64,000 bases of DNA from Leptodactylus fallax (lineage: Eukaryota > Chordata > Amphibia > Anura > Leptodactylidae): NCBI GenBank assembly GCA_947044405.1, contig CAMRHE010000353.1:992001-1056000 (forward strand), in the 5' to 3' direction. Below, piece by piece: positions 11,454 to 22,269 of the stretch. The position numbers were made by a program, and so were the translations under genes. The first letter of the stretch is position 1. Each line of letters starts with the position of its first letter. Below the pieces are notes generated by a model. It saw only the letters and a program-made list of their open reading frames with translations, was not told the DNA's origin and searched no databases.

Positions 11454-11543
11454 GACACTAACTGATGCTAATGTGTTCGTTTTTTATCCATTAAATGGAT
11501 CAGTTAAAAAAAAACGGACACATTAACATCAGTTAGTGTCTGT
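11454..11543. repeat. Foldback core of a MITE
   Basis: ACACTAACTGATG near 11454 and its complement CATCAGTTAGTGT near 11530 form an inverted repeat around ATCCATTAAATGGAT. Related words (ACGGACAC, GTCCGTTAGTG) recur from 11280 to 11600, so the whole stretch is probably one palindromic element. A 20-bp A tract lies at 11418. Confidence 0.6.
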
Positions 11544-11637
11544 TATGATAGATGTCTGTTTTTTTGTTTGTTTGTTTTTTTAACGGACACTATTATAACG
11601 GCTATCTATCCAACGGTAGTGTGAACCCTGCCTACGG

Positions 11638-11828
11638 CTGAGGCCCCACATTGCGGAAATGTGTTTTTTTAAGCCAAAGCCAACAGTGGCTACAAAAGGA
11701 ATGGGAAATAAAAAGGAATTGCTTATACTTCTCCCTTCTGCTCAATCCACTCCTTGGCTTTGGCTCAAAAAAACACAACAAAATCTGGAACAAAAAAGCT
11801 GTGATACCGCAACGTGGGGCCTCTGCCT
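11638..11828. mobile_element. MITE with GAGGCCCCACATTGCGG ends
   Basis: Terminal inverted repeats GAGGCCCCACATTGCGG and CCGCAACGTGGGGCCTC bound a ~190-bp segment. A second inverted pair (AAGCCAAAGCC and GGCTTTGGCT) lies inside it. No coding capacity. The superfamily is uncertain because I could not fix a target duplication. Confidence 0.65.
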
Positions 11829-12109
11829 AAAATTTTTCTATCAATATAGATAAAGACTTCTATCTATATTTCTAGCAACTAAATCTAACTAAAGTTTAGA
11901 TTACAAAAAAAATAAATAAATAAAACTACAGCCAAAAAAAAAAAAATTTAATAGAGGCCCAATCAGTAACTTACGTCACTGAACGGAGCACTGCAGCAGC
12001 ACAGGGATGTAAGAAAAAAAAGAAATCTCCCCAAAAAGGGGATGGTGCTGGTTAGGGGGCTTATTTCCAAATCAGCAAACCAGACAGTAAAAATACCAAA
12101 ATTAAGAGT

Positions 12110-12643
12110 TCAAGGAAGAAGGAAGATGGGATGGAGGGAAGTAGGGATGGAGGTAAATGCCTGGAGGCACAAATCAATCTGCCTTTCAGCATTACTGGTG
12201 CCTTCACAGATGTGCAAGTTACCCATGCCATGGACGCTAACACACCCCCATACCATCAAAGATGCTGGCTTTTGAACTTTGCGCTGATAACAATCCGGAC
12301 AGTCCTTTTCCTCTTTGGCCCGGAGGACACGACGTCCATAATTTCCAAAACACAATTAGAAATGTGGACTGGTCAGACCACAGGACACTTTTCCACTTTG
12401 CATCAGCCCATCTCAGATGAGCTCGGGCCAAAGAAGCCAGTGGCGTTTCTGGCTGTTGTTGATATATGGCTTTTGCTTTGCATAGTAGAGTTTTAGCTTA
12501 CACTTGTAGAAGTAGCGATGAGCTGTGTTCACTGAAAATGGTTTTCTGAAGTGTTCCTGAGCCCATGTGATAATATCCGTTACAGAAGGATGCCGGTTTT
12601 TAATGCAGTACCGCCCGAGGGAGCAAAGGTCACGGACATTCAA
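12110..12643 (-). pseudogene. Tc1-like transposase fragment
   Basis: Three overlapping frames on the minus strand together carry the second helix-turn-helix (KNRHPSVTDIITWAQEHF), then VLWSDQSTF with the first catalytic aspartate, then RAKEEKDCPDCY and KVQKPASLMVWGCVSVHGMG. Frameshifts separate them. The region with the second aspartate and the glutamate is not recognisable, so the copy is dead. Confidence 0.8.
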
Positions 12644-13049
12644 TGTTTGTTTTCGGCCTTGCCGCTTACTTGCAGAGATTTGTCCAGATTCTCTGAATAT
12701 TTTGATGATATTTTGATGAAATTAGATGATGAAATCCCTAAATTCCTTACAACTGTACGTTGAGAAATGTTGTTATTAAACTATAGGACTATTTGCTCAT
12801 GCAATTGTTCACAAAGTGGTGAATCTCGCCCCACCCTTGCTTGTGAACGACTGAGCCTTTTGGGGACGCTCCCTTATGACACTCACCTGTTTCCAATTAA
12901 CCTGTTCACCTCTGGAATGCTCCAAACAGGTGTTTTTGGAGCATTCCTCAACTTTCTCAGTCTTTTGTTGGAACGTGTTGCAGGCATCATATTCAAAATG
13001 AGTGACTATTTGCAAAAAAAACAATAAAGTTTATCCGTTTGAACATTAA

Positions 13050-13171
13050 AGAGGACCTTTCACGTCCTCATGTATATGCTGTTTTGCATACCAGTGGAAA
13101 GCAGACAGAGCGCTGTCTGCTTTCTAGCGGTATGTAAAACAGCATATACATGAGGATGTGAAAGGTCCTCT
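13050..13171. mobile_element. TTAA-flanked palindromic MITE (122 bp)
   Basis: The ends read AGAGGACCTTTCACGTCCTC inward from both sides, and almost the whole element is one hairpin. TTAA flanks lie at 13046-13049 and 13172-13175. Removing it leaves GAACATTAAATATCTTG, a natural continuation of the host Tc1 relic. TTAA targets and such ends fit T2/Kolobok-like MITEs known from Xenopus; piggyBac-related origin is the alternative. Confidence 0.9.
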
Positions 13172-13314
13172 TTAAATATCTTGTCTTTGTAGTGTATTCA
13201 ATTGAATATAGGTTGAAAAGGATTTGTAAAACATCGTATTCTCTTTTTATTTGTTTTACACATCCCAAGTTCATTGGAATTGGGGATGAAGTTGTTAAAT
13301 TAGTTCTCAGGTCT

Positions 13315-13637
13315 AAGACCCCATGCACATGACCAAGTGTGATTCCATGTGGGAACAGTTTGCAGCAGAATGCAGACAGATGACACTTGGAGTGACATCA
13401 GAGTGTCATCAGTGCATTCCGTGATGCATTCACGTCTATGGGGGTTTCTGATCCGTTCCAAATGACACAGAGCAGGATAGGTCCTGCTATATTCTTGCTC
13501 CATATCATAGAATGTGTCACAGAATGCACTTAGATGATACTTGGATGTCAGGGATGTCCAAGTGTCATCTGACTGCATTACGCTGCAAAATCTGCCCCAC
13601 ACTGGATGCTCACTTGGATACTTATGTGCATGGGTTC
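13315..13637. mobile_element. MITE with CCCATGCACATGAC ends
   Basis: CCCCATGCACATGACCAAGTG at the left edge is answered by CACTTGGATACTTATGTGC at the right, in inverted orientation. An inner pair (GATGACACTTGG and CCAAGTGTCATC) folds as well. No coding capacity. Boundaries are good to a few bases, and I could not settle the target duplication. Confidence 0.6.
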
Positions 13638-13986
13638 TAAGGGACTGGTTTTATCTTTAGACTTCAATCGGGGAAGTGCTGGAATGCCTATACAATTTGT
13701 ATGGCGAGTAAGGACATATCTAATACTAGTGGCCTATATTAGGCCATCAATCTTAGAAAATGGATAATCCCTTTAATCCGCTTGTGTTAATTTAATGATC
13801 TTTTTGTATGCATCTTTTTGTTAGAATATTTCTTCTCATGGAATTACTTTGAGAGTATTTCTGATTTCTTGGATGAAAGTGGAAGTTTTAGTAGAGTTAC
13901 TCATAAGAAAATTATATTGGCTGTATGAGATAGGTTGGGTAGGTAGCAGGGCATCCATCAGACATTTATAGCATATCCTGTGGCTA

Positions 13987-14115
13987 TGGGGGCAGCATAA
14001 TGGCTCAGTGGTAAGCACTGATGGCTTGCAGCACTGAAGTCCTAGGTTTGAATCCAGCCATCTTCTTCGAGTTTGTATATTCTGTTCATGTTTGCTTGGG
14101 TTTCCTCCCACAGTA
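13987..14115 (+). mobile_element. tRNA-like SINE, second partial copy
   Basis: Same family as the SINE at 4122-4345, with ATGGCTCAGTGGTAAGCACT (A box), a B-box-like GGTTTGAATCC and TGGGTTTCCTCCCAC. More diverged and truncated before its tail. Confidence 0.75.
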
Positions 14116-14439
14116 CAAAGATATTCTGATGGGAAGAATACAGTGAGTGAGCAGCGCAGCTCCCAGCATACTAACAATACTGGGAGCTGTGTGCTGTCGG
14201 AAACAGCTGATCTGCAGGGTCCTAACAGTCTAAGAGATCAGAGGGGATCCAATACCCGGGGCCCCTGCTGATCAACTCTTTCAAGATACTGTGGTGCTTT
14301 TGCGAGCGTTGTGACCCCTTCACTATTTACCTTGCACAGTATCTGTTTTATAATGATCATGCAATGTTATTACCACCTGTAGTAATAATGCACAGTTGGC
14401 GTGTGTGTGAATAGTGAAGGCGCCCCACACAGTATAATA

Positions 14440-14880
14440 TGCTCCACAATGGCCACACACAGTATAACATGCTCCATAGTTGCCCCCACACAGTGTAATA
14501 TGCTTCATAGAGGCCCCTATACAATATAATATACCCCTCAGTGGCCCCCATACAGTATAAAATGCTCCACAGTGGCCCCAAACAGTATTATATTCTCCAC
14601 AGTGGCCCCCACACAGTATTATGTGTTCAACAGTGGCCCCCACACAGTATAATATGCTCCACAGTGGCCCCACACAGAATAATATGCCCACAGTGGCCCC
14701 CACACAGTATAATATGCTTCACAATGCCCCCCCCACACAGTATAATATGCTCCACATTGGCCCTCCATACAGTATAATATACTCCATAGTGGCCCCCACA
14801 CAGCATTATATGCTCCAAAGTGGCCCCCACACAGTATTATATGACCACAGTGGCCCTCACACAGTATAATATGTTCCCAA
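14440..14880. repeat. 31-bp minisatellite (locus 1)
   Basis: About 14 tandem units of the type CACAGTGGCCCCCACACAG plus TATAATATGCTC, period 31 bp. It is the reverse complement of the minisatellite in the hAT elements at 39.8 and 53.8 kb. Open frames across it are a by-product of the tandem unit and not genes. Confidence 0.9.
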
Positions 14881-15290
14881 GAGCTCCCTAGAGCTGGTGC
14901 TATTATTATACTCTGGGGTTTCCTCATGCCCTAGAGTATAATACGCATATACGTAAGAAGCCCAAGGGAAGTGATTAAAAATAGCAAACACTTATACTCT
15001 CCTTGTCTCACATCTCCTGGGCATCCTTGCTCCATCCGACTCTATTCAGCACCTTCTTCGGGCCTCTTCTGTCTGCCACTGAGGAAAACGTGCCCCAAAC
15101 GTCACTGCTGGGAGCTGTGATTAGGCCTCAACGGTCACATGTGGCGCGATGATGTCATTGCACCAGCGCGCCCCATGTGACTTCTGGCGCCCAATCACAG
15201 GCCCTAGTAGTGACGTCTGTGATGCATAACTTCAGTCACAGGCCGGAAGATCCCCAGAGAGGATGCTGAGCCCAGATCAGGCGAGTACAA
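14881..15290. repeat. Hairpin and GC-rich part of a non-autonomous element
   Basis: A hairpin built from TATTATACTCTGGGG and CTAGAGTATAATA (14897-14943) adjoins the minisatellite. A GC-rich stretch with GTCACATGTGGCGCG and TGACGTCTGTGATG follows. The order minisatellite, hairpin, GC-rich core mirrors, in reverse orientation, the hAT-type elements at 33.7 and 39 kb. I found no terminal repeats here. Confidence 0.55.
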
Positions 15291-16238
15291 GTATTTGTTA
15301 TTTTTAGTCAACTCCCCTGGGCGGGCATCTATTGGAAAGGGGTCCAGTGACAGGTTTACCCCAACTGCTATCATGGTGGTCCGGGGCCTTGGAAATTATC
15401 CCTCCAGTACAAGGCCTGCAGTGTACCTCAAGCTTGTAAAAGCAGCAGTATGGTTTCTGGAAAGTGTTTATGTAATAAACAAAAAGGAGGGAACTGATAA
15501 AGAAAAATAGTCATTATAGTTATCACTAATAATTAATTGCTGTTATATTGTAATCCCATGGTATATAACTATACTGATAATTCCATTATTGCTGACATTT
15601 TCACATGTGGCCTTGCAATGTGAACAATGTTCACCTATGATCTAGTTAACTGGATCCTAGCGAGTCCAGAAAACATTGTTCTAGGTAGATTTAGGCCACA
15701 TAATGTTCTTTAGAATTAACCTTAAGTTTTCCAGAAGTCATGTGTATAATTAAGTCAATACCCCTATGAGTGACAATGATTGTAAGGGGATATCCTAATG
15801 CCTGGTTGCCTCCTGTTTCGGGAGATACGCCAGACTTTTCTTCCCTATCAGAAGTTTCAGTAGCTACGTGTTTATTATGTTATTATCTATATCAATAATA
15901 TTTTTTTGCTATAACCTCACTTAACTTAATTAACTTCTAAATAAGCATCTGCTTTAGCCACCTGCGAGACCATTTAATTCTTGGTTTTGTGTAAAAGTTT
16001 CCACAAAGTGGAAGGGTGCCAACAAGTTTGTCCACATACACATTGACCAATCTTGGAAAAAGAGGACAGACAGTGAACGGTGAAACTAACAGCAGAATGA
16101 ACTTCTAGGGTGCTGGTCTGCATGGAATAAACAATACAGCACTAGAGCAGAGTAAACTTGGGGGAAAGTCAGTTATGAAACTGAGAACACAAAGAAATCA
16201 TCAGAATATCACTCAAATATTGATACAGGTGCCTCAAA
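15291..16238. other. Unassigned sequence with one isolated Tc1-like end
   Basis: Mostly unassigned. GGGTGCCAACAAGTTTGTCC near 16014 resembles the Tc1-like terminus at 16913-16942 but lies in the same orientation, so it is probably the leftover end of another copy. Confidence 0.4.
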
Positions 16239-16239
16239 G

Positions 16240-16942
16240 GTGGATCACCTTGTGAAAATTTATAAGTCTCCAATATTCTTTAAGGTGCGGAGCAGGTTTC
16301 CCGTGGACTTGTGTTTGAGTAGCTGGAAAGTTCCATCTTTGTAGAAGAGCTCTTCCTTCCTCCAAAGTCTTCACTCCATTTTCCTCCTGTGGCCTTGTCC
16401 AGGGAGGTTGGCTACAGTCCCATGAATCTTAAATTTCTGAATAATATGTGCAACTGTAGTCACAGGAACATTAAGCTGCTTGAATATGGTCTTATAACCT
16501 TTACCTTTAACATGCTTGTCTATAATTTTCTTTCTAAGCTCCGAGACAACTCTTTCCTTTGCTTCTTCTAGTCCATGTTGAGTGTGGTACTCTCCACGTC
16601 ACCAAACAGCAAAGTGAGTATCTGTAGCCCTATATACAGGCCCACTGACTGATTACAAGATTGTAGACACCTGTGATTCTAATTAGTGGACATACCTTGA
16701 TTTAAATATGTCCCTTTGGTCACATTATTTTTTAGGGGTACCATCATTTCTGTCCAGGCCTGTTTTCTTTTTTAAAAAATTCTGTTGAAGCATGGTTGAA
16801 AAGCAATGTCTGACTTTAATTTGTTCATTTTCATAGACTTTTTATATATTATTACTTTTGTCAGATTTAAGTTATTTCTGTGACCATTGTGGGTTTTTCT
16901 TTCATTAAACGAGGGGTACCAACAATTTTGTCCACGTGTGTA
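16240..16942 (-). pseudogene. Tc1-like element relic: transposase N-terminus
   Basis: On the minus strand 16400-16590 translates to a Tc1 DNA-binding region containing RKIIDKHVKGKGYKTIFKQL and TVAHIIQKFKIHGTV. The upstream (right) end carries the terminus GGGGTACCAACAATTTTGTCC. The catalytic part is missing and the left end is truncated near 16240, so it is a 5' fragment of an element. Confidence 0.7.
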
Positions 16943-17297
16943 TATTGTTGTTGCAAGATAACCACAAGTGGACCAGGACGCCCCATCTGTACTTGATTTG
17001 ATGCTCGATAAGAACAGAGATAATAGGGCCTTCTTGCCTATGAAGTTTTAGAGTGGCCACTGAGAGATAAATAAAGATAGAGAGATAGTACCTTCCATTG
17101 ACAAGTAAAAGGGAAACAATGTTTTGAATATTTGACTTTCAGGCTCCTTATCTGACCATTCACTACAGCTTCGACCTTGAGACTACCATTATTTTATAGA
17201 TAATCATATTGGCTCTCTCATACAAATTTGACTTGCAACTATTTAGCATATGATTAGTTATACAGATTCTTGTCATGTAAATGTTACTGTTTTGCTC
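16943..17297. other. Unassigned AT-rich sequence
   Basis: Nothing recognisable between two Tc1-like relics. Confidence 0.4.
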
Positions 17298-18060
17298 CTA
17301 AAAATTTAAATTTTTATTACTTTGCTTGTATTTTGTAAATCCACCTTTGGCTTTCAACACTGCCTGAATAATTCTACAAATGCTTTCGATCAGATGCAAG
17401 CATGTCTCTACTGAAATCTGATCCCAGGTCTCATCTACACATTCCCAATGTTGGGGCATACCCGTTGAATCACTTTGGTACGAATACTCCTTTTCTTCAA
17501 CTCTACCCATAATTGTTCAATTGGATTGAGGTATGGGGATTGCGGGGGCCAATCTAGCACCTCTATTTCATAGTCATTGAACTACTTCTTCGCTAATCTC
17601 GACGTATGTTTCGGGTCTTTATAATGCTGGAACACAATGTCTTACTTTTCATAACCATGGTACTCAAGTGTACAAAGTAACTCGTCTTGTAGGATACTCC
17701 CATATAGCTCAGCATTGAGACCACCATCAGTACTGGTCAATTATCCAACGCCTTTGGCTGTGAAACAACCCCATATGATAAGGTTTCCTCCACCAAACTT
17801 GGCGGTTCCTTCAATTTCCATTAGCACCCTTTTCCCTTGTTTCTTCCAGATGCATTTGCACCCAACAAAGCCCAGTCTATTGACTTTCATCGCATCGCTC
17901 CAAATCACCGGTTTCCAATCTTCGTATTTTAATAGTTTTTTTTGCAAACTCGAGCCGACGCTTTTGGCGATATTGAAGTTGAGGCCTTTTCACCATTATT
18001 CGGGCTACCATTCCAGACTTCTGTAACACGTGTTGCTTGCATGGACATCTGTGATCTCAC
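17298..18060 (-). pseudogene. Tc1-like transposase relic, central and C-terminal part
   Basis: At 17741-17947 the minus strand has DWKPVIWSDAMKVNRLG (first catalytic region) and KFGGGNLIIWGCFTAKGVG. At 17298-17510 it has AVLKAKGGFTKY, the usual C-terminal end of many Tc1 transposases. The intervening segment holds a degraded NPIEQLW-like stretch near 17520. Frame changes and a missing N-terminus make it a pseudogene. It is a different family from the relic at 16240. Confidence 0.8.
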
Positions 18061-18189
18061 AGATCTGTGATCTCACTAGCCAAGAAGATTGTCTATAAAA
18101 TGATGGTAGTCTCACATTCGAAGCTGTAGTGGATGGTGAGATATGCAGCCTTAAAATCAAAAGTTCAAAATATTGTTACCCTTTTGCTC

Positions 18190-18960
18190 ATCAGTGTTTA
18201 TTTTTCCGGAATCAGATCTTTTTTCCTGGTAGCTACCATCAAGAGGTCTCTAATATGAAAGAAGCACAATTTAGATAATACATCGCAGCGTACATCGCCT
18301 GAGAGGGGTTTAGGTCTCGCTACCCGATGTGTCCTGTCTATATATAAGTCTCTGGGTGTACAGTGAAGGAGCATGGTCTTAATAAATTCTTCAATATAGT
18401 GAGTAAGGTCCTGTAACACTACGGTTTTGGATAAACCCCTAAAATTTCACTTTGCTTCTACTGAACCTATCCTCAATGTCTGCAATTTTTGCTTTCATTT
18501 ATATCAGGTCTTCCTTCAGATCATAATGTGCAGCGATGACTACATTATGTCATGATGCAAACTCAGCCATTTTGGAGTATACATGGTGCACTCTGTTGCC
18601 CAATTCCTGTACAGTGGAATTCAGAGGATCTAGTAACTTTGCAAAGCCATTTTGTAAAGAATGATGCAGATATTGAAGAATATTTCTCATAGTAGATTCA
18701 GTTACCAGGTTATCCGAAGAGGTCAATGAGGAGTGCTGTTATTAGGAAAATCATGGTTACTCACCTCGTGGTATGCAGGGGTATTGGAGGAGAGTCTCTG
18801 CTTTGCTGTTCTCTGTGAGTCTAGTGTGGAGAGTAGAGTAAAGAGGAATGCCCTGCTCTTGACATATCCAGTATCTGGGGCCCGGAGGATGACAAAACAT
18901 CTCCATCAGAGAGTCAGTTGGCAGTTTCTTGTAGGAGAGGAGATGCTAAGGAAACCCCGG
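18190..18960 (-). pseudogene. L1/Tx1-like LINE ORF1 remnant (second copy)
   Basis: DRTHRVARPKPLSGDVR, then LSKLCFFHIRDLLMVATRKKD on the minus strand match the conserved core of L1-type ORF1 proteins. Upstream, a coiled-coil-like stretch (LDPLNSTVQELGNRVHHVY; LKEDLI; KAKIADIEDRF) is interrupted by stops. No ORF2 is seen to the left, where a Tc1 relic follows directly, so only this 5' part remains. Confidence 0.75.
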
Positions 18961-20990
18961 GAATGACGGGGTATAGAGATGGAGTGACTCTGGGTTGTTG
19001 AGCTTGTTGTCCCTGGAGAGCAGGATCATGGCTCTGAGCACGGGGTAGAGGCGTTATCTAGGGAGATCTCTGTAGGCTGTGTGTAAAAGAAATACAGCAA
19101 TTTGGTTGGACCAGCTGCTGTTTTTTTCTTCCATAACGTGTCTAATAATTGAGTACTACAGGGGGTCTTTAGCAGGAGGGTTGAGGAAGTACAGCTTTGA
19201 AATCGCTGAGGTAAATTGAGAGCTCAGTTAATGTGTGGCCATGTGACTCTACAAGCCAAACCACTCTCTCCTTGTTACCTCTTTTATTATTTGGATACTT
19301 TCATATTATAAATTACAATTTTCTCATTAATGATATATTTTATGAACATGCTTCCATTGCTTTTAAGCAGAAAGGATTTACAGGCCTCCGCTGGCTGCAC
19401 ACCCTAGGTATATACTCATGGTGCTGTAAGGCCATTTTATTCACTACTCAGACTGGGTTCACAGAAACCGCCGAAAATCAGCTGCAAAAAAAGTCCTGCA
19501 TGGAAGACTTTCTTCTCCGCTTTTTTCCGTTTTGAAATGTACACCCAGCAGACCAGAATATAGTGTAACCACTGCTGTAGTGATCCGGCTCTCTGTCATT
19601 CAGGTTCCCTGATAGACAAGAACGATGGAGAGTCTGGCGCTAGTGAGAATATAGTATTAAGATGCCCATTAGCAGAGTGCACAGAATGCACAACAAGCCC
19701 TTGATTGACTGGTTCTAACTGTTCTAACTGTGGATTTACTTGTTCTTATTCACTGGTACCTTCAACTTCAGCCAGATGAAGAATCTTAGGATCCAAAACT
19801 CTGCAAGTTTGGCTGAACCAGTGCATTAACTCTGTATATCGACCACCTGGATTGTACCTTATCTTTTGTTATGTATACATCATCTGAAGTAAAAGTGAAG
19901 TTATAAAAAGCATATCTGAAATTTTTGGTGCTGTTTATTTTAGAAATTCTAAAGGTTTACAGGCTTTGCAGTAATAGTTCACCTTGTCTGTCTGGGAAAA
20001 TACTAAGATGAGAACTGCATAGCACAAATTTTATAAAGGAAAGACTAAGGAGTAAAACATTTTTTACAAAGTATACACTTAAAAATTGTAGTTGAGCAGC
20101 ATACTATACTGTATAGTGATACTGGATTGGCTCATAGGCACTTCAAGATACAGCATTAACATAAACTCACAGACCAACAAATGGTGGCAACACAAATCTT
20201 GTCTCTTAGTTGAATACTCCCCATAATAAATTTTCCACATCCATAAGAAATAATCCTTTATCAGGCTTGGAGGTATGTTAGAAAAAAATGTTTTGATTCT
20301 CAATGGTTACATTCCAACTACATATTACTACTGTGGCTGGTTAGAGACCAAATTCTTGTTGTCTGAGAGCTGCCCGTTTTTGTGCCCTGCCTAAAATGAC
20401 TTTCACATTGAAATCTGTGCTATATCTGTCTCAAAGATGGACTACAGGTCACAGGTGTTAGATTACATATATCCATAGAAGTCTATAGAGAAAGAAGGTT
20501 GTGTCTGCAGCAGCAGAAAGACAAAAAGAACATGCACAGGCTTGGGCTGCGATATAAACTTCCAATTTAGCTACATAATCCTGGGGCTTTTTGAGTGAGA
20601 GAAATTTGGGAGGAAATTCTTCTTTACTTATTGTGCAATGTATGACAGCTAATATCCACCCATCAGCATCGGGAGAAATGCCTACACAGTGTTGAATAAC
20701 TTATAAAACAGCCAAATATAGTATTAATCGTTAATCCTCATGTACATACGCAGCAATTTATCCTGAAAACTTCCCCATAATAACAGGTATGCTTTAATCT
20801 ACAGCCCAACAACTCCATTGCAACTTCCTGGCTACAAACTTTGTATGCAGATTTCTCTCCTCTTCTCTAAACTGTACCATTAACAATGAATGGGTAGCCA
20901 TATAAATTCAATAAGATATAGCTCACCCTGAGCCATACAAGCATGCAATGTTGTGTAATATTTTAAGTTTTTGTCAAGGACAATTAAATT
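18961..20990. other. Unassigned sequence
   Basis: No family, terminal repeat, RNA or convincing coding region was recognised in this 2-kb stretch. Small open frames carry no motif I can name. Confidence 0.45.
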
Positions 20991-20999
20991 ATTATTAAA

Positions 21000-21700
21000 A
21001 TGCTTTGACAATTTGGGGGGGATTTAGCCTCAAAGGTGGCAGCCTCCTGGACTCAACAGCAGTGTTGATGGTACTGGGTGCCAAAGAAGCAGTGTATCAG
21101 GCAGTGTAAATCCAAAGTAAACGGCTATATTCAGCTTTAAAAATGGTATAGGAACAAAATAACAAATAGCCTAGCCCACACATAGGGCACTATCTCACTG
21201 CTTGCTCCCTTACTAGCCTCTGGGGGCAAGAAGCAGCCCGACTCACACTCAGCTCAAGCAAAAGTCCTTTGTGGAAACCCAGTCCTCCTGGGACAGACAG
21301 CCTGTCCGTCTCCGACTGGTTCCACCACACACCTGCTCCCTGCAGGTCTTCTCAGCAGCTCTCCTGCTGCATACACGCCCTCTGGAGTTGCCCCATCTAT
21401 GGGTGTGGCTGAGGACCTTTTTAAGTCTGGCTTTGGGTTGCTCACTAGCGCCCTCTAGGCTCACACTCTCACAATGCCTAAACAAGGTTTATGCTACAAT
21501 CAACTTTCTAGTGTCTGACACATACAAGAAATGCTTGGAGATGTACGCTCAGCCAATCACAGAAACAGTGGCTGAGGGGCCATCTCCAAGCATTTCTGTT
21601 TGAGGGAAGAAACCAGGTAGCAGAATGCCACAAGGCATCTGGCCTGGGGCAGTGAGGGATCAGGGAGAGGTGAGTAACAGTTTGTTTTGTTATGGACCTC
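21000..21700. other. Unassigned sequence with a plus-strand splice-donor motif
   Basis: A GC-richer stretch without recognised ends. GAGGTGAGT near 21667-21675 is a good 5' splice-site match. TGCTTGGAGATG and CATCTCCAAGCA (around 21533 and 21582) form a short inverted pair. Confidence 0.35.
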
Positions 21701-21744
21701 ATGAGCACAAATTTTAAGAAAAATTTAATTCCTCTGAAAAACCC

Positions 21745-21932
21745 CCAGCATCATTGTTGGGCGGTAAGGAATGCCCCCTATGACAGTACAGGGCTATGGA
21801 CAAGTACAGTCATGGGGGAGTGCGTTCCTTACCGCCCAGCGATGATGCTAAGCTGTGAAGAACGCCCCCTACCCCTCAGTACAAGTCTATAGACGAGTAC
21901 AGTCAGGGGGAGGTGTTCCTCACAGCCCAGCT
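21745..21932. repeat. Two adjacent palindromes of related sequence
   Basis: The first (about 21747-21851) pairs AGCATCATTGTTGGGCGGTA with TACCGCCCAGCGATGATGCT. The second (about 21851-21932) pairs AGCTGTGAAGAACGCCCCCT with its near complement ending ACAGCCCAGCT. Both have a GACAAGTACAG or GACGAGTACAG segment near the centre, so one is probably a duplicate of the other. Confidence 0.75.
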
Positions 21933-22020
21933 AGAATGTCAGGATCGCCCTTCTGACGATGGGCAGAAAACTAAAGGCACCAATATCCAGCCCCGGGGCA
22001 CATAACGGGAAAACCGAAAA

Positions 22021-22102
22021 TGCGCTGAATGAAACGCACTGTCAGCTTTCTAGCGGTATATAAAACCGCATGTGCCTGAGGACATGAAAGATCCTCTTTA
22101 AA
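22021..22102. mobile_element. Half of a TTAA MITE
   Basis: CTTTCTAGCGGTATATAAAA and GAAAGATCCTCTTTAA match the right half of the 13050-13171 MITE. The left end is not visible nearby, so it is a truncated or rearranged copy, possibly including the palindromes just upstream. Confidence 0.6.
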
Positions 22103-22117
22103 TTTCATGCATGTAAT

Positions 22118-22265
22118 AATAATAATACTTTTTATTTATATAGCGCCAACATATTCCGCAGCACTTTACAAATTGTAGGGTTCAAGTACAGACAAAAAGA
22201 TACATTACAGAGAAATAGTCAATTCACACAATGGGACTGAGGGCATATGATCAAGTGTGTGAAGA
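22118..22265 (-). repeat. SINE/LINE 3' tail repeat
   Basis: TATATAGCGCCAACATATTC and CGCAGCACTTTACAA next to an ATA-rich run are the tail shared by an abundant vertebrate short repeat, here in minus orientation. The same words occur on the plus strand near 56225. Confidence 0.6.
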
Positions 22266-22269
22266 GTGT

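Larger units (their letters stand above)
12060..13290 (-). mobile_element. Tc1-like element relic, 3' truncated
   Basis: The right end reads CCCAAGTTCATTGGAATTGG (near 13265), a terminus shared by a Tc1-like family of fishes and frogs. The minus strand carries transposase remains at 12110-12643. The left half of the transposase after the first catalytic region is lost near 12060. A 122-bp TTAA MITE is inserted at 13050-13171, so the relic is older than that MITE. Confidence 0.8.

Noticed and set aside
14323..14927. Several overlapping open frames with repetitive peptides
   Set aside because: They are translations of a 31-bp minisatellite in all frames; the same happens at 39.7-40.4 and 53.8-54.2 kb.
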